DNA of 64,000 nucleotides from Anodontia alba (GCA_964016985.1 OZ024836.1:38312803-38376802); one strand, 5' to 3'; shown: positions 1-11,040, numbered from the stretch's first letter. Notes: generated by a model not told the origin, from the letters alone. Program-made: numbers and translations.

Positions 1-40
1 CATTCATAATCCCAAATAATGATGTTCATACATTCAAGAT

Positions 41-480
41 ATGCGGCAAAATTACTGTACCATGAAATATGTGTATCAATTGTGGTATCACATAGATCCA
101 GTATTTCAAGTATCACATTAATACATGCAATAGTCTTCAAGCTATAAGGCAAAATCGCTAGAGCATGAAAATATGATCACATACCTTGAACTTATTACAC
201 TGAATGTTGATGTGATAAACATGTCTGATGCCCATCCTTCTTTAAGAAGTTATTTGTGTAAACAAACTGCAACATACTACTCGTACTTTATTGAAGCATA
301 AACCCATGAAATAGGCATCAAAATATAAGTCAAAATCACTGAAGCATGAAAATAAGGTCGCAATGACCTTGATCTTATTACACTGAATGTTGATGTGATA
401 AACATGTCTGATACCCATCCTTCTTTAATAAGCGGTTGTTTGTATAAACAAACTGTAATATACTACTTTATTGGGGTGTC
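41..480. repeat. Tandem duplication, unit about 181 bp
   Basis: Two long similar segments follow one another. The word AAAATC begins at 151 and again at 332, and the text after it ('gaatgttgatgtgataaac', then 'atgtctgat.cccatccttc') recurs at the same offset. A third, poorer start of the unit ('gcggcaaaattact') is seen near 43. No protein or RNA signal is visible. It could be the edge of a satellite array that continues to the left of the window. Confidence 0.7.
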
Positions 481-745
481 CTAGATTTTGATCTCTAGCC
501 CCTCCCTAGGGCATGACCCAGGTCCATAGATGTAGAATGGAAGAAGCTCCTCCTAGGCACCCCCATACCAAATATGAAAAGTTTTTTATCAGCGGCTGCA
601 GAGTTATAAGTAATAAAAAAACTTCGAAGTAAAACTTGGTTATAGAAAGGGTTAACGGACGGAATCACACCCGGACGGACGGACAGACGAACGGACTAAC
701 GGAACGGACGAACTATATACCCCCGACATACGAATAAATCCTTTG
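478..745 (+). repeat. Dispersed element ending in GGACGGAC repeats
   Basis: A GC-richer segment starts with 'ggggtgtcctagattttgat' and ends in a run of degenerate GGACGGAC / ACGGACGAAC units followed by 'tacccccgacatacgaataa'. Dispersed repeats ending in ACGGACGGA-type runs are common in molluscan genomes, and that recollection is the basis for the call. No coding potential is seen. The boundaries are approximate. Confidence 0.4.
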
Positions 746-759
746 GAAGCGAAGAAAAG

Positions 760-805
<46 letters not shown>
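760..805. repeat. (AAAT)n microsatellite
   Basis: About eleven consecutive AAAT units with one AAGT variant at the right end. Confidence 0.95.
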
Positions 806-806
<1 letters not shown>

Positions 807-810
807 GTAA

Positions 811-2380
811 AACGAAAAGCATAAGGAAGGTAGGAAACGAAAATAGACGAATCGGTTTTATTTAGTCTGTTCATGGAAAGTAATAGAACATAAATAACAC
901 TGATTACACTTTCTTGCCTCTGAATACCATGAATATGAGCGTATTAATCTAAATGACCAGAAAATATCGTCTTCTTGGCAGTGAAGAACAGGAGACATAA
1001 AGCTTGTATGCCTAAGTAGCTGCTTTGTTGTTTGTTTTTTTTTGCTGGTCGTTTCAAGGCAGTTTTTCTGTTGAAATTCTTCTTTAGTCTTCACAACTCG
1101 GTTATCGTTTTGTTATCTCATTTTTTTTTCTTTTCTTCTTTCAGTGCCTCGGGAAGGCTGGGCTTTGTAATGGTGGCCTTTCCTTGGCAACTTGATATAT
1201 ATTTCATTTCATATAAAAGCAACCTTATGAGAAACAAGATAGCATTCGCTGTGACAATAATATAACTGTCTCACAACTGTTATCTGGTACATATGCAGGA
1301 TGCATGCAAATGGAATGAATATACTTTCCATTGTTTTTGAATGTTACATTTAAAACGAATGAAAACAACAAACGTAGCAAAAAATAGATTAAAGTAATAT
1401 ACATGTCCGTCTTGATCGATTGAAGTTTTTGCTTGCAAACAGATACGACGAATAAAAGCTGCCGTTTGTATATTGACGATATTATTACTACTGCAGGTTG
1501 AATCTTTTCTTTTAACTGACTATTTATTCTCTGGTCTTTTGTGATCTTTGAGCCAATTCCGGATTTTTTTAATACATGAGGGTCATTGTTAAGGCTCTTT
1601 GGCCGAATCAAGCTAGTCTGGCCCCAAAAATGTCAATAACTAAGCCACTTTTATCTCTGTACGTGTGTTCATTGCTCTCAAGTGTCACTCCTTATAGAAT
1701 ATATTTGATTAAAAAAATCAAAGGAGATAGCAACTTCTTACAATTTTTCTTTCCAAGTACTGTTTGCTGCTTTCAAATGGTTTCCTGTCGATTATTTATA
1801 CAATAACACTCAATTCGTGCAACATTCATTTTGGGTCTTATTGCAATGTGGAAAGGTTTATAGGAAATTCCCTAGTATGTTTCTGCTCAGTTTATTTGCA
1901 TTAAATTTTAGATAAAGTAATAACTCTAATTAGGCTTCGATCGGCGGTGCAATGAGCACACGTTAGAGCTTACTGTTGAGATCTGTTTCTAATTACAATA
2001 GTTCATATTAGATCAAGAATTAATATTAATGCAGGAAATGGATTCTATAGGCTTTAAAGGTTTTGTCCAGATCCCATTTCTAGACCATCTGTTGTTAATG
2101 AATGTATATTTGTAGTTTCCAAACAAAGAAGAAATACATACGTTTAAACCAAAAATAACACTTAGCAAATGCACATACTGAGTTATTCCTTCCTAGATTT
2201 TCCCTAGGCCCGGTCCTAGAAAGGAGACCCCCACAGAGTAGATCATCAGAACTTTCAGTAAATATATCGCTAAATAGCAATAGAATCTAATTATAATAAA
2301 AGTAAATCTAGCCTATTCTAATTGTGTACTCGTCTAGCATTCTACTTAAAGATATATTATCGGAGTGTTTTATAGGGTGT
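811..2380. other. Unassigned AT-rich sequence
   Basis: I see no gene or full element. A short stretch at 1137-1192 ('tgcctcgggaaggctgggct' and then 'tttccttggcaac') resembles the core of dispersed family G2. Frames of 60-128 codons here show no motif or composition that suggests a protein. A T-rich run occupies roughly 2390-2425. Confidence 0.5.
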
Positions 2381-2639
2381 TAAAATGTCCTTTTTTTTTC
2401 TTTTTTTCTTTTTTTTTTTTTTTATCAAACATCATCTTTTAGGATATTTAATTACATTTACTTGCTTATTATTCAAAGAAACTTTTAACTGCGATCCCTA
2501 GACTGTTCGAATGTTTTATGTTACAGATTATGAAATTACCCGTTTGGCGTTTGGACGACGGCGGAGCAACATACTTCCAAAATATGTTAGCGCTGCTCTG
2601 GCGTCGACCCGGCGAACTTGTCGGCCGATTTTACAGTGT

Positions 2640-2767
2640 AAATGTGTATAATATGTATATATTGTTAGAAGTTTTTAAAGAGGACCATATGTTAGATTAG
2701 TACACTGTTTGCTAAATATGTTATCCTCGTAAAATAAAGACATTATTATTATTATTATTATTATTAT
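2640..2767 (+). mobile_element. 3' tail of a non-LTR retrotransposon
   Basis: The segment ends in 'atcctcgtaaaataaagac' followed by an (ATT)n run. The same wording, 'ccctcgtaaaataaag', ends the LINE whose reverse transcriptase is still legible at 14.1-15.2 kb. LINE copies of the CR1/L2/jockey type typically end in a short A-rich or microsatellite tail. Only the 3' untranslated end is recognisable. A fold-back element abuts the tail directly. Confidence 0.55.
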
Positions 2768-2848
2768 ATCGGCCCGTTTTCGGCCAGATAGAAATCCTGT
2801 TGGACCGATAACGGTCCAATATAAATTTAGATAGACTGCTAATTTGGA
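2766..2848. repeat. Fold-back element, family L (copy 1)
   Basis: The arms 'atcggcccgttttcggcc' and 'accgataacggtccaatat' are imperfect inverted repeats around a CCTGTTGG centre. Related copies are at 19783-19866 and 58046-58152. The latter has intact ends reading CCCAG..GCATTCTACG and CGTAGAATGCTAGCTGGG. Confidence 0.6.
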
Positions 2849-2869
2849 AACGTCGTTAATTTCAAACTC

Positions 2870-3484
2870 CATTTTTTATCAGTCATGCTGACAACTGAAC
2901 TGGTCAGCAAAAAGGTACAAATAAAGAATCTCCACAGACATAGATCAGCCACTTTATCTGAGTTCCAGCAATCTGTATTTGCATGAATGAGATTGTTATG
3001 CTTTATGCCTAAAACATTTTATAAAGGTCTTCCCTGTAATCAAAGAACACACGAAATAACGAAAACCGGAGTCTCCGTATTATTGTGTCTCTTCATATGA
3101 CAGCAATAAATTTGCATGACTGCAGAAGCCCCACAGTACTAGCACATGCAAAAGCAGGCCTTGATTATCCAAGATATCAAGATGGGTTTCGTGATTCAAA
3201 AGAAAGTAAAAACAACATTATGATGAAATACAGGAAGACTTTGGAAGTCAGGGATCATTGAGCCCATTCTAGTTACTTTCAAAATCGAATGTCGCTTTCG
3301 ACGGTATGCGTATGCAGTCTCACAAACTATAATGCTTTATATGGAGAGTCTTAATCTAACCGAGACTCCAATTTTCGTTCTCTTGTGCGTTCTTTGTTTC
3401 TAAAGGCAATGTTTTAGATTTTTACGTTTAAGGCCGTCACAAGGCACTTAACATCAGCAGCTGTAAGGTCAAATAAAATACATG
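2870..3484. other. Unassigned, with a fragment of dispersed family F
   Basis: No gene was found. At 3040-3118 the words 'aaagaacacacgaaataac' and 'ggagtctccgtattattg', ending in 'cagcaataaatttg', match the family F repeat seen twice near 30 kb and again near 43.7 kb. Confidence 0.45.
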
Positions 3485-3486
3485 TA

Positions 3487-3818
3487 CAGTCGACTCTCGT
3501 TATCTCGAATTCCAAGGACTCTCTGAAACACTTCGTGATATCCGTACCTCGAGATATCAGAGTTGCGGAAGTTAGGAAAACAATAAATTGAATAACCACA
3601 TTTAACAAATGAATATGTAATTTGACTCCTGAAGTTAGAAATATGTACAAAATAATGTGGAAAAGAGGAGAAATTGCTCCTGAGGAGCAATTTCTCCTCT
3701 TTTCCACAATATTTTGTTACCTGTTCTTAGATTTCCATGTAAAAACAGGGACCAGAATTTCACTTCGATATAAGCGGCTATTCGAGATAAGCGAGTTTGA
3801 GATAACCAGTGCCAACTG
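3487..3818. mobile_element. Pogo/Tigger-like MITE with central hairpin
   Basis: The element is 332 bp and starts 'cagtcgactctcgttatctc'. It ends with 'gagataaccagtgccaactg', so the ends are imperfect inverted repeats. It is flanked by TA at 3485-3486 and 3819-3820, the target site of Tc1/mariner/pogo elements. The CAGT(N)GACTCTCGTTATCTCGA type of end is familiar from pogo-like MITEs. Its centre is a near-perfect palindrome, 'gaggagaaattgctcc' followed by its complement, that could form a long hairpin. No transposase is encoded. A truncated relative lies at 37999-38141. Confidence 0.75.
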
Positions 3819-3820
3819 TA

Positions 3821-4413
3821 TATAGAAATATTTTTGGAAACTTGGAACACGTACATGAACTAAAATCAGAGTCTTGGTTTTATTGAGACTTCTTATGACA
3901 GACATGAAGCTTTCAAGTCCCTATGCGAACGCCAATGAGAATGTTTAAAACACAAGACCCATTACCCGATCCGGGCCCCTACATACACCCTTAAGCATTA
4001 CATTTAATATGAATTTCATGGAAAACAACAACAACAGCACCTACAACTCACAAACAACATATGAACATTAATAAGTGCTTTTGCGGTCAGAATCGAGAAA
4101 AAAATAAAATAAAAATAAATAAAAATAATAATAAAACAATGATTTCTAAGTTGTTTTCTTGGATGATTTTTGACTATCTAGCACTATTAACTAAACCAAA
4201 CAAAAACATTGAGACCGTCAGCAATTTAAACTTTTTCTTCAACCTCAGCAATGGTCTCTACATTCCGGGACATTCAAGGCATTCGACGAGGCTTGTTGCT
4301 AATTATCTGATATTTTCTTACACTATGAATGCCCTTGTGATTGGTCTATATGAGTTCAAACCGGAAAAAGCAATTGTAGTTGTCCTTAATTTTGTTGTGT
4401 GAATTTATTACTC
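3821..4413. other. Unassigned AT-rich sequence
   Basis: No element or gene was recognised. At 3860-3910 the words 'agagtcttggttttattgag' echo dispersed family F. A 113-codon frame at 4061-4402 is low-complexity and asparagine/lysine-rich at its start and has no motif. Confidence 0.4.
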
Positions 4414-4692
4414 CATTACGAAAACATGCCTATTCAAGTATGTACAAAATTTCACCTCCAAAAACTGAAAATTTTCGGATAAAAAATCTCTAATATTTTT
4501 CTTATTTCTGCTCAAAACATAGATTGTGGTACTCGTTAGAACCGCCTCGACGAGGCGGTTCTAACGAGTACCCACAATCTATGTTTTTGAGAAGAAATAA
4601 GAAAAATAAAGTATAGCTCTGTAAACCCCAGTTTTTCTATATAAAAATGGAGTTTAAAGGGGTCAAAATTATATAGGCTTGTTTTCGTGATG
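4414..4692 (+). mobile_element. HP280 hairpin element, copy 1
   Basis: This is a typical copy of the commonest family here, 279 bp long. The terminal inverted repeats read 'cattacgaaaacatgcctat' at the left and 'ataggcttgttttcgtgatg' at the right. Near the middle is a hairpin with arms 'agaaccgcctcg' and 'cgaggcggttct', extended outward by 'tactcgttag', 'acatagattg' and 'tttctgctcaaa' and their complements, about 50 bp per arm. The left flank contains a CTGAAAATTTTC/GATAAAAAATC minor inverted repeat. The right flank contains the AACCCCAG..GGGGTT pair. There is no open frame. No target-site duplication is evident. Confidence 0.9.
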
Positions 4693-4694
4693 CG

Positions 4695-5905
4695 ATTGCC
4701 GACTTTGCCCATTTCAAGAATTTCTGGTAAAGGCTACGTTTCAATAATTTCTGCATAAAGGAGCCTGTATGAGAAGACCTAAACAATTATGTTTTGCATC
4801 TTTTTGCAATATTTGAACCTATAGCGAAGCATTTACCCGTAAAATCGATTTGAATCCAAAGATACATGTTCTCAGCGTTTATTCATGTACATGTACTAAT
4901 ATTGCGTACAGACATTCGGTTCCTATACGTTTGATTTGCAATGGAATGGCAGTCTCTGACTGAAGGCGAGGCTTCATAGACTGATTTGAATCTATATATG
5001 TTAAGATAATAAATTACAAACGATTACCGAATTATTGGTTGTACGGCGTAATGATAAACGTGATTAAACTTCATAGAAAATTGAAAACACTGCAGCATGT
5101 GATCAGCTTCATGCGAATATCGTATTTACCGTAATTGTTCGGACACCTTCTCCATGCTAAACTTATCATTAAATTTAAAAACAAAGTGCATTTTACTGCA
5201 TCTTCTTATGCCTACATTGTAGCATAAGTGCAAACATCACTGACTTTGATCAATCGTCGCATTATGCGGCGTCTGATCAGGGTCTGCACTGTTTACTCAG
5301 GCCTGTCTGTCCGAATACTTAGGTTAAGCACGGTATATATCAAATTCAGAATAATTTTGATTATTTTCTCGCAGAGTATAACTTGTACAAATTACTGAGT
5401 TGACGTTTTACGGGCCCTCATTAGGGACTGTTGTCGTAAGTGTAGCATTTTACATAAACTGATAAAATGATTTTATTTGTATTGGTTCTAAAGTATACGA
5501 ACAAATAGCAGGTATACCAATGCGTTTGAGTTCTATACCCTCTTGTTGGTAAATTGAGCATCTCTCCGGTCCATCAGAGTAGGCGCTTATTAGACTGTGA
5601 AGATATGCAAAACAATTTCTATCTCGATGTGTTCGCATAATCTCAGTATCCTAGAAAATGCTTATTAAAAGCCCATTCCGTAGCGACTTAAATAATGTTA
5701 CAATCCTTTAATCATATTACAGACTATTGATATTTTCATAATTCTGTATTTACCCTCAATATTCGTATAGACAAGTCTGAACGCGGAGTGTGATCACTGT
5801 TTGCCACGCATCCAGAGGTTCTTATATTTATCCAGCAAGTTACAAAATGTCACTGAGACTTCATTTTCTTATATGTGCGGTGTTCCAAGGGAAACCAACA
5901 GTTTT
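4695..5905. other. Unassigned, with family B fragments
   Basis: No gene was found. At 5255-5345 the words 'gcggcgtctgatcagggtct' and 'caggcctgtctgtccgaata' belong to dispersed family B, a short repeat rich in TGATCAG and TGCGCA seen about a dozen times in the window. Confidence 0.45.
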
Positions 5906-5909
5906 TAGA

Positions 5910-7030
5910 CGCATAAACGGATAGCCACATAAATGTTTTAACATAAACCGGTAACTACATAAATGTATTAAAATAAAACGGTAGCCACATAAATGTACTA
6001 ACATAAGACGATAACCACATAAATTCACTGCCATAAACCGGTAGCCATATAAATGTTCTTATGTAAACGGGTAGCCACATAAATGTAGTAGTATAAACGG
6101 GTTGCCACATAAATCCATTACCATAAACTGGTAGCCACATTAATGTATTACCATAAACGGATAGCCACATAAATGTATAAACATAAAAAGGTAGCCTCAT
6201 GAATGTATTAACATACACGGATAGACTCATAATCGTATTAACATAAACGGGTAGCCACATAAATGTATTAACATCAGCATGTAGCCACATGAATGTATGA
6301 ACAATAACATGTAGCCATATAACTGTATGAACAATAGCATGTAACCACATTATGTATTACCATAAACTTGTAGACACATAAATGTTTTAACTTAAACAGG
6401 GCGCCACATAAATGAATTAACATAAACCGGTAGCCAAATAAATGTATTACTGTAAACCGGTAGCCACATAAATGTATTAACATAAACCGGCATGTATTAA
6501 TATAAAACGGTAGCCATATAACTGTATGAACATAAACAGGTAGCCCCGTAAATGTATTAACGTAAATGGATAGCCACATAAATGTATTAACATAAAACGG
6601 TAGCCACATAAATGAATAAAAATATAAACAGGTAGCCACATGAATGTACTTACATAAACGGGTAGCATCATAATGTATTATCATAAAAGGGTAGTCATAT
6701 AAATGTATGGACATAATGTAGCCACATAAATGCATGAACATAAACGGGTAGCCACATAAATGTATTACCATAAACCGGTAGCCATATAAATGTGTTAACA
6801 TAAACGGGTAGCCACATAAATATATTAACATAAAACGGAAGTCACACAAACGTATTAAAATAAACAGGTAGCCACATATATATATATATTAACATAAACG
6901 GTTAGCAACATAAATGTATTAACTTAAAAGGTAGCCACATAATTATTTTAACATAAACGGGTAGCCACATAAATGTATTAACATAAACAGGTGGCCACAT
7001 ACATGAATTTACATAAACGGGTAGCCAATA
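5910..7030. repeat. Minisatellite, period about 30 bp
   Basis: More than 30 degenerate units of the type 'taaacgggtagccacataaa' plus 'tgtattaaca' follow each other, with some units shortened or lengthened and a short (TA)n at about 6876-6890. Since 30 is a multiple of three, long minus-strand frames (5955-6350 and 6274-6849) run through it as a ten-residue repeat like FMWLPVYVNT. I read these as a by-product of the period. They have no separate start context, signal or domain. Confidence 0.95.
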
Positions 7031-7240
7031 CTTAAGGTATCGGGATATTTAGAGTAAATACGGCATATACCTGCAGTGCCAAACATCTGGTAATGAGGAT
7101 ATTTCCATGACTTACAGATGCCTCTGGTTCTTTCATGTGCTACTTTAATTGATAGAAATGGGTCGCGCAACAAAACACTGTTGATGAAGGAAAGACACGG
7201 ACCAGCCTAATATTCACTAGATATGATCAATACCTTCGCT

Positions 7241-7540
7241 GCCGGCCTCGGTGGCTCAGTTGGATGCGCCGTCCGACTGGAGACCAGGAGGTCGCGGGTT
7301 CAACCCCCGAGGTCGGCAACATTCTTTCGTGGAGATTGATCGTGATTTTCTATGGTCATTCTCTCCCTTCCGCTGATTCAAGAAGGGCAGTTGTCAGTTT
7401 CTGGCGAAAGAATGTGCACAATACTGGTGAACCGCTTAGAGGACTAAGTCTGCCCAGTAAACGTGTGGTTAGGTAAATTGACCGCGCTCAACATGACCCC
7501 ATTGGGTTGACTGGGCCGTAAAACCTCAACACAAACAAAC
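7241..7540 (+). mobile_element. tRNA-derived SINE, intact, with 12-bp TSD
   Basis: The 300-bp element begins with a tRNA-like head carrying an A-box-like 'tggctcagttgg' and a B-box-like 'gggttcaaccc', the internal RNA polymerase III promoter of tRNA-type SINEs. A conserved body follows with 'gaagggcagttgtcagtttc' and 'gtgtggttaggtaaa'. It ends in 'gggccgtaaaacctcaac' plus an ACAAACAAAC tail. The 12-bp target duplication AATACCTTCGCT flanks it at 7229-7240 and 7541-7552. It lacks five bases of the head that are present in the copy at 29995. The type resembles V-SINE/RUDI-like molluscan SINEs, but that family name is from memory and uncertain. Confidence 0.9.
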
Positions 7541-7691
7541 AATACCTTCGCTACCCGCTCGAAGAAGCATTCGATACAGTAGAAGAGTACGGGAAGGAAA
7601 ACAACAAATTACCATAATGAGCACAGGCGTGGATAAGGATGAGTATCTGGTGAACATTTTGGGCTAAGCTTTCTTATTGCTTCTAAAAAAG

Positions 7692-7758
7692 CATATGTTG
7701 TAGGTACACATTAGAAGCGCCTCGCCGAGGCGCTTCTAATGAGTACCCGCAACATATG
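7692..7758. repeat. Diverged HP280 hairpin, fragment
   Basis: A 67-nt near-perfect palindrome runs from 'catatgttgt' to 'gcaacatatg' with the centre 'gcgcctcgccgaggcgc'. It is the HP280 central hairpin, but matched changes occur in both arms: AGAACCGCC becomes AGAAGCGCC on one side and the complement has changed with it, and the outer ATAGATTGT has become ATATGTTGT on both sides. The rest of the element is not recognisable. Confidence 0.8.
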
Positions 7759-7914
7759 ATTCATGGAGAACCAAAGACAATTATACCAGAACCATCATCC
7801 AATACTCCTCCTTCACAACCCTTCTGAACAGACTGTGCTGACTGTGTATCTGTTCGCTTATAGTATAATGACTTTTTTTTCCCATACTAAAGTTCAAATT
7901 TATGAAATTTCTGA

Positions 7915-8095
7915 CATGCGCGCCCAACGAGGATTCAAATCAGCCTGCGCATCCGCGCTGTCTGATCAGAGTCTTCATTGTCCGCATGAAGAAACTTTGC
8001 GTTCTTGGCTATCCAAAATGCGCCCAGCGAAAAGTTTGATCAGAATTTCCAAAAGGTACGTTTACAGACATTGCGACTTATTTTATTTGAATTGA
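7915..8095. repeat. Dispersed family B, copy
   Basis: It contains 'cagcctgcgcatccgcgctg', 'tctgatcagagtcttcattg', 'tccgcatgaagaaactttgc' and 'aaaatgcgcccagcga', ending 'aaaggtacgtttac'. The copy at 62195-62415 shares all of these words in the same order, which defines the family. The unit is made of imperfect inverted TGATCAG/TGCGCA segments. No coding function is seen. Confidence 0.7.
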
Positions 8096-8348
8096 ACGAT
8101 TATACCTGTCTTGTGTTGGCATACATTTTAGCATCAATCAAAATTGCTGGAATAATGAGTATTGTCTTGATATGAGCGAGCACATGGCTCGCTCTAATCG
8201 AAGATGGCTTTTTTTTTTTAATACAGAAAGCGAATGTCAAATGTGGCATGCGAATCAATAGACTGAATAGACATACTAAATTGAATAATGTTTGATATAT
8301 GTGCCACTAGAGAATCTAAAGATCGACCTGGTCAGATGATGTAGGATG

Positions 8349-8351
<3 letters not shown>

Positions 8352-8396
<45 letters not shown>
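8352..8396. repeat. (TG)n microsatellite
   Basis: An uninterrupted run of about 22 TG units. Confidence 0.97.
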
Positions 8397-8397
<1 letters not shown>

Positions 8398-8399
8398 CT

Positions 8400-9465
8400 C
8401 CCGTGCTTTTGTTTGCGTCTTGTATCAATGTGTAATTTTATCACAGCAGTTGGCTTGGGAGTCGCTAAATTGAATATGATAAATAAGTTATAAATGCAAT
8501 CACAATGCCACATTAGTAGAAGAATAAAACCCGACATCTCTCAAAAATCAATATATCACATTTAATGTAGAATCAGATAGACATGTTATAAACAATTTTA
8601 GTGAAACCAAACAGTGTAGTCCCAGAACAGACGCCACAGAATGCCACAAGGCCTATATATAGCGTTGTTCTCCAATGTACAAAACTAAATAGTGAATTGA
8701 GTATCGATAACCTTTTAAGTTGTTTCCAGTTTGTAAACCTGAAACGATTTATCTTTTTTTTTCACAAGAAAATATGAGAAATGCATATTAGATAACATCC
8801 AGTTCAAAGACAAAAATGCTTTTGATCAGCCAGTGTAAATTGATACACGCAGGGAGGGAAACCTGTTAAATAGCATAAATTTTAAACTCACAATTTGGGT
8901 TGGGCATAGTTTGATTGAACTACTTTTAAGTCAACTATGAACCGTGCTAGGCTTCTGGGCATGGAGATACCGAGATAGGCTCCATGTCATAGCAAACATC
9001 CCCCATCCCTGATACAGTTTTTTTTCTACAATATTTGGTCATTATTCATGCATAAGCGGACATCGAATGTCTGATCAGAGTAGTCTTTCTGTAGTAGTTA
9101 CTCTATCATTACGAGCTGGATGAATGACAAACTGTCTTGAACCAGACCAAAAGCCACAGAACGTAACACCTGATGTAGTTCTACACCGTTTGCTCAGGCC
9201 TTTCTGTTCGAATACTTAAGATAATAATTGTACATTATCAAACGAATCATTAGGCGGACACCGAAAACCCTTCTGATACTGTTCAAATGAGCTGGCTGAT
9301 TTATGTAGGCAGAAATAATTCGATTTTCGTACTGTTACGTGTTTACAAGTAAATCGTTATAATATGTTTGGAATACTCGTTGGTTTTTGTCTCTGTAATA
9401 ATGGTTAAAATTCAAATGAAATAATCAGGAGGAATAATTAGAACATGCTAGTTTTATTTTTTAAG
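8400..9465. other. Unassigned sequence with weak family B traces
   Basis: No gene was recognised. At 9055-9240 the words 'ggacatcgaatgtctgatcag' and 'caggcctttctgttcgaata' recall family B. Confidence 0.4.
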
Positions 9466-9469
9466 TTAA

Positions 9470-9825
9470 CCGAACATGATGATATCTTTTCCGCACAAGA
9501 TAATGTGTTGTCCGCTGAAGATAGTACTTGTTTGTACAACATATTATTTTGTTTGCATAACTTAATCAGACACCTTGATTAGCTGATACCTATTGATTGC
9601 AATATCCGATCAGGGTGTCTGATTGTTGTGCGAACAAGATAATAAGTTGTGCAGATAAGATAATAAGTTGTCCAAATATGCTATTATTTTGTCCGAACAA
9701 GATATTATCTTGTACGGACACGATAATATCTTTTGCAGATAATATGTTATCCGAACAAGATATTTTCTTGTGTGGACAAAATATTATCTTGTTCGAACAG
9801 GATACTACCTTGTTCGGACAACCTA
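9470..9825. repeat. Array of inverted GATAATATCTTGT-type units
   Basis: About fifteen units of 20-24 bp recur in both directions, for example 'gaacaagataataagttgt', 'gaacaagatattatcttgt' and 'aatattatcttgttcgaac'. Each unit is itself close to self-complementary (ACAAGATATTATCTTGT), so the array could form many small hairpins. Frames of 78-82 codons run on both strands at 9590-9838, cysteine-rich in both. I read them as a consequence of the period, not as genes. Confidence 0.85.
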
Positions 9826-9839
9826 AAAAATAAAACAAG

Positions 9840-11040
9840 CATGTTCCTTTCCGGGTTCCGTAAGAGGTGCACTATTACAGTGACTTAGTTTCGTACTTGC
9901 AGTGGCAGAGAAACTCCACGAATTTAAATGCCTTGTCATGAGGAAGAGGATCTTATAACTTATGCCTATGTCATCTGATCGGCCAGCTGAAGCTGTCACA
10001 CAAAACCTGTACACTCCAATAGCCTTCGGCTACATCAAAGCCTTCAATTAGACCGACCAGATGTTTTCATTCGCGTCCGCGCATCTAAAATATTGATTGG
10101 ACACAATATTTTTACAATCCATTGATCCATCGGTTGCTTTTTTTTTTCTACAAAAAAAAAAAAAAAAAAAAAAACATAAGGAAGACTTAGAAAAAAAAAG
10201 GATTTGGAGACAGAGAAAAGCGAAAGTTGAAACTGGGGCGGCCAAGGGACCACATGATTTGGAAGACGCGCTCTCTGCACACCAATGGGGAAGGCTGTCA
10301 GGAAAGGAGAGCATGGCCCGAAGGCAAAGGCAAGCAAGGTCATTCCCAATTTGAACCCGGGGACGAGATGTTGTGGGGTTCCTTCTTGGTGATTCTGTGA
10401 CGCACTCTCTGAACAAGTTTTTAGAATACATCAAATGGCATCATCAGGACGCGCTTGACATCACCACGGGCTGGCGCGGGAGTGTCTTATACTGGTCAAG
10501 CAGAGAATACCTCGGGATCCACTGTTTGATCAAGCAGGTATGAGGACGGCATTGCCTATGGATCATTTCCTCTTCAGCGAGGATCAGATGGATGTGGAAC
10601 AACCACGCTGCCATTCTTGCAAAAACGCCATAACACAAAGTACGGCGAGCGTAGTGATGGGCATAGCACTTAAGCGTATGTCGGGCGCATGACGGCAGAT
10701 GATCGGTGCAGTCAGGCGACTATCGGCCGACGGTCGGTCGACCAAAGGTCATCAGCAAGTCTTCCGATTATCGTTTGGTTATCGCCCGATGCTCGGCCGT
10801 ATAACGCCGATGTTTGGGCGCCAAAGACGCCTGGGCGATCGGCTGACAGTCACCCAACGCTGTTCTGATCACCGAATTCCCAAAATCATCGGGCGACCAA
10901 AGAAAACAAGACATAACTGGCCAGTTATAATCATAATCTGCCGACGAAATCGGGTACACATTCGGTCAACTGTCTACCAAAAGTCGCCCGAATTGCTTGC
11001 CAAACCAGTGGCAGCTGGTCAGTTTGGGTGATGTTACAGC
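9840..11040. other. Unassigned, locally GC-richer segment
   Basis: A poly(A) and A-rich run lies at 10149-10199. From about 10210 to 11040 the sequence is visibly richer in G and C than its surroundings. At 10690-10990 words such as CGGCCGA, ATCGGGCGA and TCGGTCGACC recur. I recognise no protein in the 128- and 110-codon frames here. The minus strand near 10350 has a tRNA B-box-like 'gggttcaaattgg', too weak to call a SINE. It could be an old transposon body. Confidence 0.4.

Noticed and set aside
4540..4585. Rho-independent terminators at each HP280 hairpin
   Set aside because: The hairpins sit inside conserved mobile elements, without adjacent genes, and the genome appears eukaryotic.
5955..6849. 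Long repetitive minus-strand reading frames as a secreted or structural repeat protein
   Set aside because: They follow the 30-bp minisatellite period exactly, show no signal peptide or flanking coding region, and the repeat varies in length between units.
7241..7316. A functional tRNA gene
   Set aside because: The tRNA-like head lacks a credible anticodon arm, continues into a SINE body, and is flanked by target-site duplications.
9590..9838. Cysteine-rich small proteins on both strands
   Set aside because: Both frames arise from the palindromic array; strands are near-equivalent in sequence.
10350..10440. A minus-strand SINE with B-box-like 'gggttcaaattgg'
   Set aside because: No convincing A box, tail or target-site duplication could be found.
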